From JBKPNX01 sp046732855 (GTDB lineage Bacteria > Pseudomonadota > Alphaproteobacteria > Geminicoccales > Geminicoccaceae): 13,428 nt of DNA. Of the stretch, positions 6,113-13,103 are shown one piece after another; within the stretch, counting starts at the first letter, position 1; each line of letters starts with the position of its first letter. Where the stretch lies: contig JBKPNX010000163.1 in the NCBI GenBank assembly GCA_046732855.1, positions 1 to 13,428 on the forward strand, written 5' to 3'. The notes under the pieces were generated by a model. The model saw nothing but the letters and a program-made list of their open reading frames with translations. It did not search any database and had not been told where the DNA came from. The position numbers and the translations under genes were made by a program.

Positions 6113-8552
6113 TGCTGCCCCGGGTACACCAGAACTCCGTGATCAACTTGCGCATACCGCGCAAGGCTCTGCCGTTGATCATCATCAGCACACCATCCAG
6201 CATCCCGTAAGTGATCCTTGCCGAATTCATCATAACCATGCCGCGCAACGGAAGTTCTTCGCCCACGCGCTTTACCATGATCGATAGCGGCTCGTCATCG
6301 TTTCCTTCTGTCATCTTGTCGATCTTGCGTCTGATCAATTTATACAGCAGGCGGCCGGCAATCGTATCGGTCATGTCGCCGATCGGTGTGTTCAGCGTAT
6401 GCTCGTCGCCTTTGGCAAGGTTGCTGGGCAGCGTTCTGCCATACAAGGCTTCAAACGCTGGCCGGGTGATGGGAAAGCTCGTGGCAGGCGCATGATAGGG
6501 GTGAATTTTGCGTCGCTGCAACGGATCGACCACGACTTGCCACGTCGATGTCACCTCCACGGTACCGGACAGCCGGATATCTCTGGACGAGGCTCCAATC
6601 AGTATTTCGAATTCACCCGGTTCCACTCGCCATCCGCCGGAATTTGTGTCGTAGAATGCAAATGCCCGCTGGTCCAGCTTGAACTTGACCCTTCGTTCCT
6701 CGCCAGGTTCCAGACTGATCTTGAGGAATCCCTTCAGCTCCTGGTCGGGTCTGAAGACGCTCGCCTCAACATCCCGCACATAGAGTTGGACCGTCTCCTT
6801 GCCGGCGACGGGACCCACGTTCTTGACCGTGGCTTTGACCCTCAGACGATCGCCATCCCCCACGTGGGCCGCGCTCAGGGCAAGATCGTCATACTGGAAG
6901 ATGGTGTAGCTGAGGCCGTGGCCGAATGGAAAGCGCACCGCCCGCTGCGCACTATCGTAGTACCGATAGCCGACATAGAGGCTTTCGCGATATTCGACGG
7001 TCTTCGGGCCTCCTGGAAAACTCGCGAATGACGGATTATCCTCCGCCTGTACCGGGAAAGTCTCGGCAAGCTTGCCGCTGGGGTTGACCCGGCCGGTGAG
7101 GATGTCGGCGATCGCTCCGCCACCCGCCTGGCCGCCCAGATAGGCCTCGAGGATGCCTTTGACCCGGTCCGCCCATGGCATCTCGACCGGTGATCCGTTG
7201 CTCAGCACGACCACCACATTGGGGTTCACGCTGGCGACCGCCTCCACCAGGGCGTCGTGGCTTTGCGGCAGACGCATGTGTGCCCGATCGACGCCCTCGA
7301 CCTCGAAACAGTCGGGCAGTCCTACGCAGACAATCGCGACGGCCGCCTGTGCGGCAACGCGGCACGCCTCCCTCAGCAGCGTTTGGTCGACCGTATCGCC
7401 CCGCAAGCGATACCCGTCTGCGTAACCGACAGTCTGTTCGTCGCCCATAAGCTTGACGAGTTCGTCGTGGAGGTTTTCCAGTCTGGTCGGCTTGACTTGC
7501 GAGCTGCCGGCGCCCTGATAGCGGGGCGTCTTGGCAAACGCCCCAATGAGGGCGATCGGACCGACCGCACCCAGAGGCAGGATGCCGCCCTCGTTCTTGA
7601 GCAACACGGCGGCTTCCCCGGCGACCTGCCTGGCCAGCGCGTGATGGGCGTTGCGATCATACGAGGCGTCCTCTTTCAGCACACTGGTCAAGCGCAGCGT
7701 GAGCGTGAGCAGCCGCTCGACCGCCCGATCCAGGACCGTCTCGTCGAGTTCGCCTGCTCCGACAGCGTTGAGCAGGACCGCATCGTTCTGGCCACGCAAG
7801 CCGGGCATCTCCAGGTCCAACCCGGCGGCGAGACCCTTGGCCCGCTGATTGACCGCGCCCCAGTCGCTGACCACCACCCCGGTATATCCCCACTCCTCTC
7901 TGAGGATTTCAGTCAGGAGACGCCGGTGTTCGCTGCAATAGGTGCCGTTCACCCGGTTGTAGGCGCACATGACGGTGGCCGGCTGGGCTCCGCGCACCGC
8001 GATTTCGAACCCGGTCAGATAGATCTCGCGCAGCGCCCGTTCGTCGACGATCGCGTCGATCGACATCCGCCGGCTTTCCTGATTGTTGGCCGCGTAGTGC
8101 TTGAGCGCGGTCCCGATGCCTTTGCTTTGCACGCCCCGGATGTGCGCTTGGGCCATTTCGCCGGTAAGATAGGGATCCTCGGAAAAGTACTCGAAGTTCC
8201 GACCGCATAGCGGCGAACGTTTGATGTTGGCGCCCGGCCCCAGGAGAATCGCGACCTTCTCGGCCAGGCACTCCTGCGCCAGAGCTTCACCGACCCGGTA
8301 GACCAGATCCCGGTTCCAGGTGGCGGCGAGCGCGGAACCCGTGGGAAAACAGGTCGCCGGTACGCTCGCGTTCAGGTCGATCCGCTCGCCGCTGACCGTT
8401 TGTTTGCGCAGCCCGTGTGGCCCGTCCGTGAGCATGATCGAGGGGATGCCCAGGCGCTCGATGCCCTTGAGATGCCAAAAGTCGCGTCCGGAACAAAACG
8501 CGGCCTTCTCTTCCAACGTCATCTGGGCAAGGAGGTTTTTGGCCCGGGTCAA
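6024..8552 (-). CDS. Beta-glucosidase, glycoside hydrolase family 3, 842 aa
   Basis: It hydrolyses terminal beta-linked glucose (or a related sugar) from oligosaccharides or glycosides with retention; the exact substrate cannot be read from sequence. I start it at TTG (8552-8550), eight bases after GGAGG (8565-8561). This gives MTRAKNLLAQMTLEEKAAFC, the normal N-terminus; the frame upstream is unlike the family. The (alpha/beta)8 domain holds LTDGPHGLRK (41-50), the KHYAANNQESRR block (151-162) and the nucleophile Asp230 in VVVSDWGA. The alpha/beta sandwich domain starts at AAVLLKNEGGILPLG and includes FEVEGVDRAHMRLP, a likely acid/base region. A fibronectin III-like domain follows (ETVQLYVRDVE to RDIRLSGTVEV). 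There is no signal peptide, so it is probably cytosolic. The last 30 or so residues after LITEFWCTRG are mostly Arg/Ser and run antisense over remnant B, so the native 3' end has probably been replaced. No transporter or regulator gene adjoins it. Confidence 0.93.
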   Translation of the reverse strand: MTRAKNLLAQMTLEEKAAFCSGRDFWHLKGIERLGIPSIMLTDGPHGLRKQTVSGERIDLNASVPATCFPTGSALAATWNRDLVYRVGEALAQECLAEKVAILLGPGANIKRSPLCGRNFEYFSEDPYLTGEMAQAHIRGVQSKGIGTALKHYAANNQESRRMSIDAIVDERALREIYLTGFEIAVRGAQPATVMCAYNRVNGTYCSEHRRLLTEILREEWGYTGVVVSDWGAVNQRAKGLAAGLDLEMPGLRGQNDAVLLNAVGAGELDETVLDRAVERLLTLTLRLTSVLKEDASYDRNAHHALARQVAGEAAVLLKNEGGILPLGAVGPIALIGAFAKTPRYQGAGSSQVKPTRLENLHDELVKLMGDEQTVGYADGYRLRGDTVDQTLLREACRVAAQAAVAIVCVGLPDCFEVEGVDRAHMRLPQSHDALVEAVASVNPNVVVVLSNGSPVEMPWADRVKGILEAYLGGQAGGGAIADILTGRVNPSGKLAETFPVQAEDNPSFASFPGGPKTVEYRESLYVGYRYYDSAQRAVRFPFGHGLSYTIFQYDDLALSAAHVGDGDRLRVKATVKNVGPVAGKETVQLYVRDVEASVFRPDQELKGFLKISLEPGEERRVKFKLDQRAFAFYDTNSGGWRVEPGEFEILIGASSRDIRLSGTVEVTSTWQVVVDPLQRRKIHPYHAPATSFPITRPAFEALYGRTLPSNLAKGDEHTLNTPIGDMTDTIAGRLLYKLIRRKIDKMTEGNDDEPLSIMVKRVGEELPLRGMVMMNSARITYGMLDGVLMMINGRALRGMRKLITEFWCTRGSIRNSRRTARSRMRSRGSDLRSRSRGAPRP

Positions 8553-8560
8553 ATTCCGGT

Positions 8561-8565
8561 CCTCC
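8561..8565 (-). promoter_or_regulatory. Shine-Dalgarno deciding the TTG start of the GH3 gene
   Basis: GGAGG on the minus strand, eight bases upstream of TTG at 8552. No ATG in frame is as well placed: the next downstream Met is ten codons inside the conserved region, and the upstream one (8672) adds 40 non-family residues. Confidence 0.6.
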
Positions 8566-8990
8566 GTTTCGTCCCGGACTTCGCCCCGCGCTCGGCTCCA
8601 ATCGCTGTGCTGCGTTCGCTTTCGAATACCCCGCGACGATCGCCGCATCATCATGGCCAGCAGCGTTTCCAAAAGCCGATCGATGACAAGCTCGCGGGCG
8701 GTGTGCCATCCTGCCCAGCGGCACCCGCGCGCCGCAAGCAGGCTCCTCCGCGGTCGGGGTCCACGAAGGAGAGCCGTTAACGTCTAGCATAGCCGGGGGA
8801 CTGGAGCCAGCGCCGGCAAGGGGCGCAGACCTTGATCGAATGCGCGCCTGCGGAACCGGCGCACGGACCGCTCCGGCCGCTCGCACCCGGGCGCGGCGGG
8901 CGGCTGCTTGCGGGTCGTAATGCTGCCCAGTCTTGATGACCCGGACAGCCTGAGCGAGCCCGCGCTCGACCTCCTCGTCCGCCCCTACGG

Positions 8991-9034
8991 TGTCCGCCGG
9001 CTGCCTTAGGGTGCCCAATCTCCGCTTTGTCGGC
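8991..9034 (-). repeat. Inverted repeat arm near hpnB copy 1
   Basis: Read on the minus strand (GCCGACAAAGCGGAGATTGG...), this matches the plus strand at 11174-11217 at 33 of the first 40 positions by my count, ending in a shared AGGCAGCCGGCG. The two arms are inverted although the adjacent hpnB copies are in direct orientation. Confidence 0.5.
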
Positions 9035-9049
9035 TCTTGGGCTCCCGGC

Positions 9050-10345
9050 GCGCCGAGTGCGCTTCAGGGCTGCGTTCGTGGCACGGGAGACGCGGTGATG
9101 CGGCCCTTCCATCGACCGCCCCTGCCGCGCCGATACTGCAATGCGGAGTCGATGGTCATCGCGGCGTAAAAAACCGCGGCGAGCGGCAAGGTCAGGGCCC
9201 AATACGGTCGCAGGCGATGCAGGCGGACGATCGGCCAATAGGCCAGGGTCATGCACAGCCAACCGACCAGCCCGAGCGCCGCAATGGTTAACGAGCCATG
9301 CAGCGGCCAACCGATCAGCGCGAGTGGCGGGACCATATAGAGGTCGAGCATCGCCAGGACGGCAAGAACTAGCAGAGACCACGCATGGCCGAGGTGGGTA
9401 TCGGCATAGCGCGCGACCATTCCCCAGATGTCGCTCAGGCGGGTCAGGTCGCGCATGCTGCTGGTGGAGCCGGTCAAGCCGAGCCAGATGCGCCCCGCGC
9501 CGGGCATCGGGTAGTGCTTGATCCGTTGCGCGAGCGTCACGTCGTCGATCAGGCAGTCGTGAATCGCCTCGATGCCGCCGATGCGGCGTAGCGCCTCGCG
9601 CCGCACCAGGATACAGCCGCCGTTCGCGGCGGCTTCGGTGCGTTGCTGCCGGTTGACCGCGGCGAACGGAAAGCGCTCGCGAAAGAAGAAGACGAAAGGC
9701 GGAACCAGCAGCCGCTCCCAAAGGGCCTCGCAGTGCAGCCCGAACATGAGCGAGACCAGGTCGAGCCGGTCCGCTTCCGCCTTTGCGACCAGCCGGCGCA
9801 GATTGCCGGGATCGTGCTGGACGTCGGCGTCGGTGAGCAGGACATAGGGCGCGTCATGCATCCGCTCGAAGCCGTGTCGGAGCCCTTCGGACACCGCCCA
9901 CAGCTTGCCCGACCAGCCTGCCGGCAAAGGGCGCGCGCCGATCACCTCGAGCAGGCGGCCCGGTTGGGTCGGGATGGCTTCGGCGATGGTACGGGTGAGA
10001 TCCTCGCTGTTGTCGTCGACCAGGACCAGGCCGAGCCGACCGGGATAGTCCTGGGCGAGCAGCGAGGGCAGCGAGCGGCCGACGTAGGCCGCCTCGTTGC
10101 GCGCCGGCATGACCGCGACCACGTCCGGTAAGCGCTGCTGTGACGGGATGGTCGGGTCTGGCAGCGGCTCCGCGCGCCGGAAGGCACCGCGTCCGAAGAT
10201 CAGATAGAGCCAGCCTGCAAGCGAGAGGCTTGCCAGCCAAAGCAACCAGTGACTGAAGAGCAGCATCGGATTCGGTCCCAGTGGGTTGTAAAGTGGCGAG
10301 CGGCTAGCACGGGCAGGCGGCGGGGCGGAAACTAAGAAAAGGCGC
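9050..10345 (-). repeat. Duplicated hpnB unit, copy 1
   Basis: Similarity to 11250-12549 covers the whole gene, about 80 bp upstream (CATCGGATTC..., GCGAGCGGCT, GCGGGGCGGAA, AAGAAA) and a short stretch past the stop codon (GCGCTTCAxGGCTGCGTTCG). Limits are approximate. The many synonymous and some amino-acid differences show the duplication is old or that the copies were acquired separately. Confidence 0.7.
9064..10266 (-). CDS. hpnB: Hopanoid-associated glycosyltransferase HpnB, copy 1, 400 aa
   Basis: A membrane-bound family-2 glycosyltransferase of the type found in hopanoid gene clusters; the acceptor and exact step are not established for the family. I start at ATG 10266 (MLLFSHWLLWLASLSLAGWL), whose hydrophobic first 24 residues form a membrane anchor; the frame extends to 10353 but that part does not match the paralogue's protein. 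The GT-A features are VMPARNEAAYVG (52-63), VDDNSED (83-89), the DAD metal-binding motif in LLTDADVQHD (146-148), ANGGCILVRREAL (214-225), and the catalytic-base region LIDDVTLAQRIK (239-250). From about residue 300 there are several hydrophobic segments (LLVLAVLAMLDLYMVPPLAL, LTIAALGLVGWLCMTLAYWP, WALTLPLAAVFYAAM) that should hold it in the inner membrane. No other hopanoid genes adjoin it. It is intact and about 80% identical to the second copy over the N-terminal domain. Confidence 0.9.
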   Translation of the reverse strand: MLLFSHWLLWLASLSLAGWLYLIFGRGAFRRAEPLPDPTIPSQQRLPDVVAVMPARNEAAYVGRSLPSLLAQDYPGRLGLVLVDDNSEDLTRTIAEAIPTQPGRLLEVIGARPLPAGWSGKLWAVSEGLRHGFERMHDAPYVLLTDADVQHDPGNLRRLVAKAEADRLDLVSLMFGLHCEALWERLLVPPFVFFFRERFPFAAVNRQQRTEAAANGGCILVRREALRRIGGIEAIHDCLIDDVTLAQRIKHYPMPGAGRIWLGLTGSTSSMRDLTRLSDIWGMVARYADTHLGHAWSLLVLAVLAMLDLYMVPPLALIGWPLHGSLTIAALGLVGWLCMTLAYWPIVRLHRLRPYWALTLPLAAVFYAAMTIDSALQYRRGRGGRWKGRITASPVPRTQP

Positions 10346-10485
10346 TGCCCCAACCGGTCCCGACAGCATCGATCTCACTCCGTGTGCAGGCGCTCGACTC
10401 CTCCTCCTGCCCGCCGTCGACATAGGATCTGATTGTTTCGGCGTGATGTCGGCGCGTCTGCATTGTTGTTTCATTTTCGTTCCAT

Positions 10486-10602
10486 TTATTTCTGGCCGAC
10501 CCGGCCGACCTCGAGCGCGCACCTGGCGCTAGTCGAGCCGCCGGCCGCCACCGTAAGGCTGCCGGAGCCGGCACCGATGACGCACAAATCGGTCTCGATC
10601 AT
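10486..10602 (-). pseudogene. N-terminal stub of an FAD-dependent disulfide oxidoreductase
   Basis: The fragment begins MIETDLCVIGAGSGSLTVAA, a nearly canonical FAD-binding Rossmann motif (GxGxxG with Ser replacing the last Gly) of the mercuric reductase/dihydrolipoamide dehydrogenase type. The ATG has AAGGA about five bases upstream. After the Rossmann turn the sequence becomes GGSTSARCALEVGRVGQ and stops at 10486-10488; relatives continue with an acidic residue and then GRMGGDCLN, so only a distorted trace (ALEVGRVG) may remain. No later domains are seen, so this is a dead gene start. Confidence 0.6.
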
Positions 10603-11173
10603 CGCATCCTTGATCTCGCGAAGGCCGCCCATCAGCCTAGATTTGGCCCATTGCCCGATCAGAGATGGCGCACGATCCCGCAACGGGGAAATGTTCTTTA
10701 GTTGATGTTTCGATGCTCGCTGAACATGTCACAATCGTGATTACGACGGTTGTCTCTTCGCTCTTTTAGATCTCATGCCGACGCGTGTGCGCTTGGTCAT
10801 CAGGCGCCTAGGTCGTCGCCATCGAACGCAGTCGAGTCGGCAAGTCCTTGATTTTTGTGTGCCATCTCAAAGGCTCACTATGAGCCCTATGAGCCATAAT
10901 GATTTGACGACCATCAATAACCCTTGCTAAAAACCTAGCAATTTTCACGCTTGGACAAGCACTATTGCTCGCACTTCCGCAGGGGTACGTGCTAACTATG
11001 TTGTCCTTACTGCCTAAGCTGATCAATTTAGTCTTGCGCTGGGTCTGCTGCGCCGTGCCAAGGCGGCGGTTCCCATCAGGGAGAAAGCCGATCTGCCATG
11101 CTCGTCACCCTCAACCAGTATCCGAGACCGCCATGAGGGAGCTGGCATTCCATCGAAGGGGAGCCCGCGCACC
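10603..11173. other. Gene-poor, AT-richer stretch between the hpnB copies
   Basis: I see no convincing gene. Bases 10690-11040 are markedly less GC-rich than the rest of the window and could be imported DNA. The minus strand has a 72-codon frame (11026-10808; it includes KIARFLARVIDGRQIIMAHR) that I do not recognise and rate below one in four. Two small hairpins occur: GGCTCA-CTA-TGAGCC, followed by a second CTA-TGAGCC (10872-10895), and TTGCTA-6 nt-TAGCAA followed by TTTT (10924-10945). Confidence 0.45.
10924..10945 (+). terminator. Possible weak intrinsic terminator
   Basis: A perfect 6-bp inverted repeat TTGCTA/TAGCAA with a 6-base loop is followed directly by TTTT. The stem is AT rich and the T-run short, so termination would be weak. 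No obvious gene ends just upstream on the plus strand. Confidence 0.2.
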
Positions 11174-11217
11174 GCCGACAAGGCGGGGATGGCGCGTCCT
11201 GAGGCAGCCGGCGCGGC
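11174..11217 (+). repeat. Inverted repeat arm near hpnB copy 2
   Basis: Partner of 8991-9034 in inverted orientation (33 of the first 40 positions identical by my count). It sits about 50 bp past the 3' end of the second hpnB, whereas the first arm sits about 30 bp past the 3' end of the first hpnB. So both genes have the repeat just downstream but flipped relative to each other. Confidence 0.5.
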
Positions 11218-11249
11218 GCCCTTGTCGCCTCGTTCAATGATCCGGACGT

Positions 11250-12549
11250 CGGCGCCGTTCGCGCTTCAAGGCTGCGTTCGCGGCGCTTCGATGCGGTCCT
11301 TCCATAAACCACCCCTGCCGTGCCGGTACTGCCACGCGGAATCGATGGTCATCGCGGCGAAAAAAACCGCGGCGAGCGGCAAGGTCAGGGCCCAATACGG
11401 TCGCAGGCGATGCAGGCGGACGATCGGCCAATAGGCCAGGGTCATGCACAGCCAGCCCGCCAGGCCGAGCGCCGCAACAGTCGAGGAGCCATGCAGCAGC
11501 CAGCCGATCAGCGCGAGCGGCGGCACGAGGTAGAGGACGATCATCGCCAGCACGGCGACAACGAGCATAGCCCACGAATGACCGAGGCGGGTATCGGCAT
11601 AGCGCGCGACCATTTCCCAGATGTCGCTCAGGCGGGTCTCGTCACGCAGGCTCCTGGTGGATCCGGTCAAGCCGAGCCAGATCCGACCGGTACCGCGCGC
11701 CGGGTAGTGCTTGATCCGCTGCGCGAGCGCGACATCGTCGATCAGGCGGTCGTGGATCGACTCGATGCCGCCGATCCGGCGCAGCGCCTCGCGCCGCACC
11801 AGGATGCAGCCGCCGTTGGCCGCGGCTTCAGGGCGGTCCTGCCGGTTGACCGCGGCAAACGGGTAGAGCTCGCGAAAGAAGAAGACGAAAGGCGGAATCA
11901 GCAGCCGCTCCCAAAGGGCTTGGCAGTGAAGCCTGAACATGAGCGAGACCAGGTCGAGCCGGTCCGCTTCCGCTTTGGCAACCAGCCGGCGGACGTTGCC
12001 GTGATCATGCTGGACGTCGGCATCAGTGAGCAGGACATAGGGCGCGTCCGGCATCCGTTCGAAGCCGCGGCGGAGACCTTCGGACACCGCCCACAGCTTG
12101 CCCGACCAGCCCGCCGGCCGAGGGCGCGCGCTGATCACCTCGAGCAGGTGATCTGGCTGCGTCCTTGTCGCTTCGGCGATGGCGTGGGTGAGGTCCTCGC
12201 TGCTGTCGTCGACCACGGTCACGCACACGCGGCCGGGATAGTCCTGGGCGATCAGCGAGTGCAGCGTACGAGCGAGATAGGGCGCCTCGTTGCGCGCCGG
12301 CACCACTGCCATCACATCCGGCAAACCCTGACCCGATGGAACGGCCCGGTCCGGCAGCGCCTCCGCGCGCCAGAAGGCGCCGCGCCACAGGATCAAATAG
12401 AGCCAGCCTGCAAGCGCGAGGGTTGCCAGCCAAAACAACCAGTTACTGAAGAGGGACATCGGATTCCGGCCCGTTGGATTGTCAAAGACGTTGCGAGCGG
12501 CTGACACGGGGTAACACGGGCGGGTCGCGGGGCGGAAGTCAAGAAAGGT
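11250..12549 (-). repeat. Duplicated hpnB unit, copy 2
   Basis: Equivalent to 9050-10345. The upstream similarity stops at about 12549, where a group II intron fragment begins. Confidence 0.7.
11266..12459 (-). CDS. hpnB: Hopanoid-associated glycosyltransferase HpnB, copy 2, 397 aa
   Basis: A paralogue of the gene at 9064-10266, with the same layout: an N-terminal hydrophobic anchor (MSLFSNWLFWLATLALAGWL), the GT-A domain with VVPARNEAPYL, VVDDSSED, LLTDADVQHD and LIDDVALAQRIK, then C-terminal membrane segments (MLVVAVLAMIVLYLVPPLAL, and WALTLPLAAVFFAAM). The start is ATG 12459, equivalent to copy 1. Catalytic and metal-site motifs are all preserved, so both copies look functional. Differences concentrate in residues 38-48 and in the C-terminal tail (RIEAPRTQP versus RITASPVPRTQP). 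Two complete hpnB genes in one region is unusual. They may be redundant or may differ in donor or acceptor; sequence alone does not decide. Confidence 0.9.
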   Translation of the reverse strand: MSLFSNWLFWLATLALAGWLYLILWRGAFWRAEALPDRAVPSGQGLPDVMAVVPARNEAPYLARTLHSLIAQDYPGRVCVTVVDDSSEDLTHAIAEATRTQPDHLLEVISARPRPAGWSGKLWAVSEGLRRGFERMPDAPYVLLTDADVQHDHGNVRRLVAKAEADRLDLVSLMFRLHCQALWERLLIPPFVFFFRELYPFAAVNRQDRPEAAANGGCILVRREALRRIGGIESIHDRLIDDVALAQRIKHYPARGTGRIWLGLTGSTRSLRDETRLSDIWEMVARYADTRLGHSWAMLVVAVLAMIVLYLVPPLALIGWLLHGSSTVAALGLAGWLCMTLAYWPIVRLHRLRPYWALTLPLAAVFFAAMTIDSAWQYRHGRGGLWKDRIEAPRTQP

Positions 12550-12551
12550 GA

Positions 12552-12680
12552 AATCAGGTAATGCTGTGGCGGAAGATGATGCGGATCGCGGAGCGTTGGC
12601 TGCCCAGGCCGAAGTTGCGGCACCCCTATTCCGACTGGCGGTTCGACGTCATGACCCGAGGTGGGAGCCCGGTGCGTTAG
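12552..12680 (+). pseudogene. C-terminal remnant of a group II intron-encoded protein
   Basis: The frame opens after TGA (12549-12551) and ends at TAG 12678-12680. It reads MLWRKMMRIAERWLPRPKLR and then HPYSDWRFDVMTRGGSPVR, which resembles the extreme C-terminus (maturase/DNA-binding end) of bacterial group II intron reverse transcriptases as I recall them. Its stop codon lies inside domain V of the intron RNA, as happens in introns whose protein runs to the 3' domains. The 5' 95% of the gene is missing: it was cut off at the hpnB duplication boundary. An alternative frame through the same DNA (RHDPRWEPGA) also resembles some of these C-termini, so a small frameshift cannot be excluded. Confidence 0.6.
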
Positions 12681-12737
12681 CAGCGCACGCCGGGATCTGT
12701 GCGGGGGGCGGCGAGCAATCGCCGTCCCTACCGCGAC
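12665..12737 (+). ncRNA. 3' end (domains V and VI) of a truncated group II intron
   Basis: Domain V spans 12665-12698 (34 nt) and begins GAGC, containing the catalytic AGC triad. It has a lower stem of CCCGG with CCGGG, a 2-nt CG bulge and an upper stem GTGCG/CGCAC; there is one G-A mismatch near the base and a non-GNRA loop. Domain VI follows: GCGG...GGGCGGCGA, loop GCAA, TCGCCGTCCC, then an unpaired U-A and CCGC. The unpaired A at 12730 is the eighth base from 12737, the expected branch-point distance, and the 3' end GAC fits the AY rule. The upstream intron domains are absent, so this piece cannot splice by itself. Confidence 0.7.
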
Positions 12738-12829
12738 GTGCGCCGGGGAGACCGGCAGGTGGTAGCCGATGCAAGTTCGGTACGTTGAAGACCTAGCCAG
12801 TCACGATGACCCCGAGTCATGCGTGGGCG

Positions 12830-12835
12830 GTCGTG
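12830..12835 (+). other. Candidate EBS1 of the group II intron
   Basis: GTCGTG pairs with CGCGAC (12732-12737), the bases just before the proposed 5' splice site: five Watson-Crick pairs and one G-U. It lies about 95 nt into the intron, in a place expected for domain I, but I have not folded the full domain and EBS1 is commonly farther in. Confidence 0.35.
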
Positions 12836-13103
12836 AGGCCGTCGACGAAGCGTTGACAGGGGAACACGCGGGCGGAGTATTGAGCCGCGAAAAGTTTCCA
12901 TCCGGAGCGCCGACGCTGTGGCGAAAAGCGGAAGGCAACACGGGGTGGCGCGCTAGGGCGAGCGCCACCTCGGCTCTGCGTGGTCCAGAGACCTCCTGCA
13001 CGCGTGGAAGCCATCTGCACGGGAACCGGGAGATCCACCGGCTGGCCGCTCGGGTTCGTCCGCCCGCGCGGTCCGCATCGGCAAGGCGGAATGCCCCAAT
13101 CCT

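Larger units (their letters stand above)
8553..9063. other. Gap between the GH3 gene and the first hpnB
   Basis: There is no convincing gene. On the minus strand just upstream of the GH3 start the frame reads WHTARELVIDRLLETLLAMM, which looks helical and could be a remnant of a regulator, but it is too short to assign. Around 8900-9020 another minus-strand frame gives DEEVERGLAQAVRVIKTGQH, possibly a transposase or other C-terminal fragment; I could not confirm it. One arm of an imperfect inverted repeat (8991-9034) lies here. Confidence 0.4.

Noticed and set aside
7257..8210. Plus-strand 317-codon frame
   Set aside because: Antisense shadow of the GH3 beta-glucosidase, which has intact catalytic motifs.
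8777..9721. Minus-strand 314-codon frame overlapping hpnB copy 1
   Set aside because: Alternate frame of hpnB at one end and arginine-rich low-complexity sequence at the other; no domain recognisable.
11320..12504. Long plus-strand open frame (394 codons) across hpnB copy 2
   Set aside because: Antisense shadow of a clearly conserved glycosyltransferase; its composition is that of the reverse strand of GC-rich coding DNA. Copy 1 has no equivalent continuous frame.
12548..12796. Plus-strand 82-codon frame crossing the intron-intron junction
   Set aside because: It runs through domain V, domain VI and the 5' end of the next intron, all of which are better explained as structured RNA; only the short RHDPRWEPGA part may be protein-like.
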